Source: an uncultured bacterium
GTDB lineage: Bacteria > Bacteroidota > Bacteroidia > CAILMK01
Direction: 5' to 3'
NCBI GenBank assembly: GCA_903835275.1
Contig: CAILMK010000671.1
Span: 1 to 5,230 of the forward strand
Length of the DNA: 5,230 nucleotides
In this document: positions 4,443-5,230 of the stretch, piece after piece
Position numbering within the stretch: the first letter of the stretch is position 1
Layout of the letters: every line of letters starts with the position of its first letter
Notes under the pieces: generated by a model
Databases searched by the model: none
Seen by the model: only the letters and a program-made list of their open reading frames with translations
What the model was told of the DNA's origin: nothing
Translations under genes and position numbers: made by a program

Positions 4443-5230
4443 TTATTGTATTTTCTCTGTTTTACTCACCAGGTATACTCCGGCAAAGATCATAAAAGCG
4501 TAGGCAACCTGCCATAAATGCAGGGTGTATTTTCCCGAATAGACGGCTATGAATGTACCTAGTACCGGTTGTAAGTATACATAACTGCTTACTACGGAAG
4601 AAGAAACACGCTTCAACGAGTATGCGTTCAATAAATAGGCGATAAATGTTGTGAAAATAACGGTAAATCCTACAGCGAACCATAGGGAAGGTGTCAACAT
4701 GCTCCAATGTGCCTGGCTCAATTCCGTATAACCGAAGGGAATTACATAAATACTTCCGAAAACAAAACCCCAAAACATGACTGTAATAGGATGGTATTTC
4801 TTCATTAGCGGACGCGCAATTACCAGAAAAATGGCATAAGATGTGGCATTCACAAAAATATAAAGATCCCCCACAAGAGTACTTGCCTTATCGCTGCCTC
4901 CTTTGCTCAGGATCAGCATGGCGGCAGCACCTGTTTCCATCAAAACACCGATTATTTTAGCGATATTGACTTTTTCCTCTCTGGCAAAGAACCCGATGAC
5001 TACCACAAGTATGGGGGTTACGACCATAATAAGTGAGGCGTCTATTGGGCTGGTACGGGATAGGCCCTCAAAAAAGGCAAGCATATTTAATGCGACCCCG
5101 AAAATGGCACAAACAGCTATAGCAATATAGTCCTTTTTGCTCTTTACTTTTTCCCTGATAAAAATGCCATGATAGATACCCATCATAAGCAAAGCACCCA
5201 GTATCCGCAACAAAATAAATCCGGACGGGC
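4443..5230 (-). CDS. EamA/DMT-family membrane permease (5' partial, N-terminus off the right edge)
   Basis: The frame remains open to base 5230, and codons above 5213 read P-S-G-F-I before LLRILGALL. The TTG at 5213 is therefore not the start, and about 30-40 residues including the first membrane helix are missing. The visible 262 or so residues show about nine hydrophobic helices in two EamA repeats. The first repeat contains NMLAFFEGLSRTSPIDASLIMVVTPILVVV, with Pro in the fourth helix. The second contains AYLLNAYSLKRVSSSVVSSYVYLQPVLG, with the matching Pro. Basic loops (REKVKSKKD, REEK, MKKYH) suggest the cytoplasmic side. Members of this drug/metabolite transporter superfamily move small metabolites across the inner membrane; the substrate cannot be read from sequence. 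It precedes ruvX by 3 bases, an operon position not functionally linked in any obvious way. Confidence 0.92.
   Translation of the reverse strand, partial: PSGFILLRILGALLMMGIYHGIFIREKVKSKKDYIAIAVCAIFGVALNMLAFFEGLSRTSPIDASLIMVVTPILVVVIGFFAREEKVNIAKIIGVLMETGAAAMLILSKGGSDKASTLVGDLYIFVNATSYAIFLVIARPLMKKYHPITVMFWGFVFGSIYVIPFGYTELSQAHWSMLTPSLWFAVGFTVIFTTFIAYLLNAYSLKRVSSSVVSSYVYLQPVLGTFIAVYSGKYTLHLWQVAYAFMIFAGVYLVSKTEKIQ

Noticed and set aside
5211..5213. TTG as the start of the EamA permease
   Set aside because: The frame is open beyond it to base 5230 and the first membrane helix would be missing; the true start lies outside the window.

Overview
The window looks like a stretch of Bacteroidota chromosome, probably from the Chitinophaga/Sphingobacteria side or an uncultured relative. 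Four things point there: a perfect TAnnTTTG -7 promoter box before the methyltransferase gene, no convincing Shine-Dalgarno sequence at any of the five visible gene starts, GC in the low-to-mid 40s by spot counts, and protein families typical of the phylum (the ABC-2 permease/M1 peptidase type, a DUF6438-like exported protein, and the short RlmI-like methyltransferase). The genus cannot be fixed from the sequence alone.

Layout: positions 1-2793 are read on the + strand and 2948-5230 on the - strand, so the two blocks converge on a 154-base spacer. The + block holds the C-terminal end of a zinc M1-type peptidase (cut by the left edge), a 222-base spacer full of small palindromes and an 8-bp tandem repeat ending in a promoter, a class I SAM-dependent methyltransferase, and a small DUF6438-like exported protein 28 bases downstream that is probably co-transcribed. 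The - block, in transcription order from the right edge, holds an EamA/DMT permease (N-terminus off the edge), ruvX, def, and, after a 62-base gap, an AT-rich orphan ORF. The permease, ruvX and def are packed as an operon (3-base gap, then an ATGA overlap).

Functionally most of this is ordinary housekeeping: peptide deformylation of new proteins, RuvX-type RNase H-fold nuclease activity, RNA methylation (substrate unknown), and metabolite export or import. I found no defence system, mobile-element transposase, CRISPR array, RNA gene or obvious new multi-gene system. The points most worth a second look are a 17-bp sequence repeated in both plus-block spacers, the palindrome cluster downstream of the peptidase, the M1 domain without a GAMEN motif and with 19 rather than 18 residues before the third zinc ligand, the RlmI-like methyltransferase without the cysteine expected of an m5C enzyme, and the unrecognised AT-rich ORF at 2948-3385.
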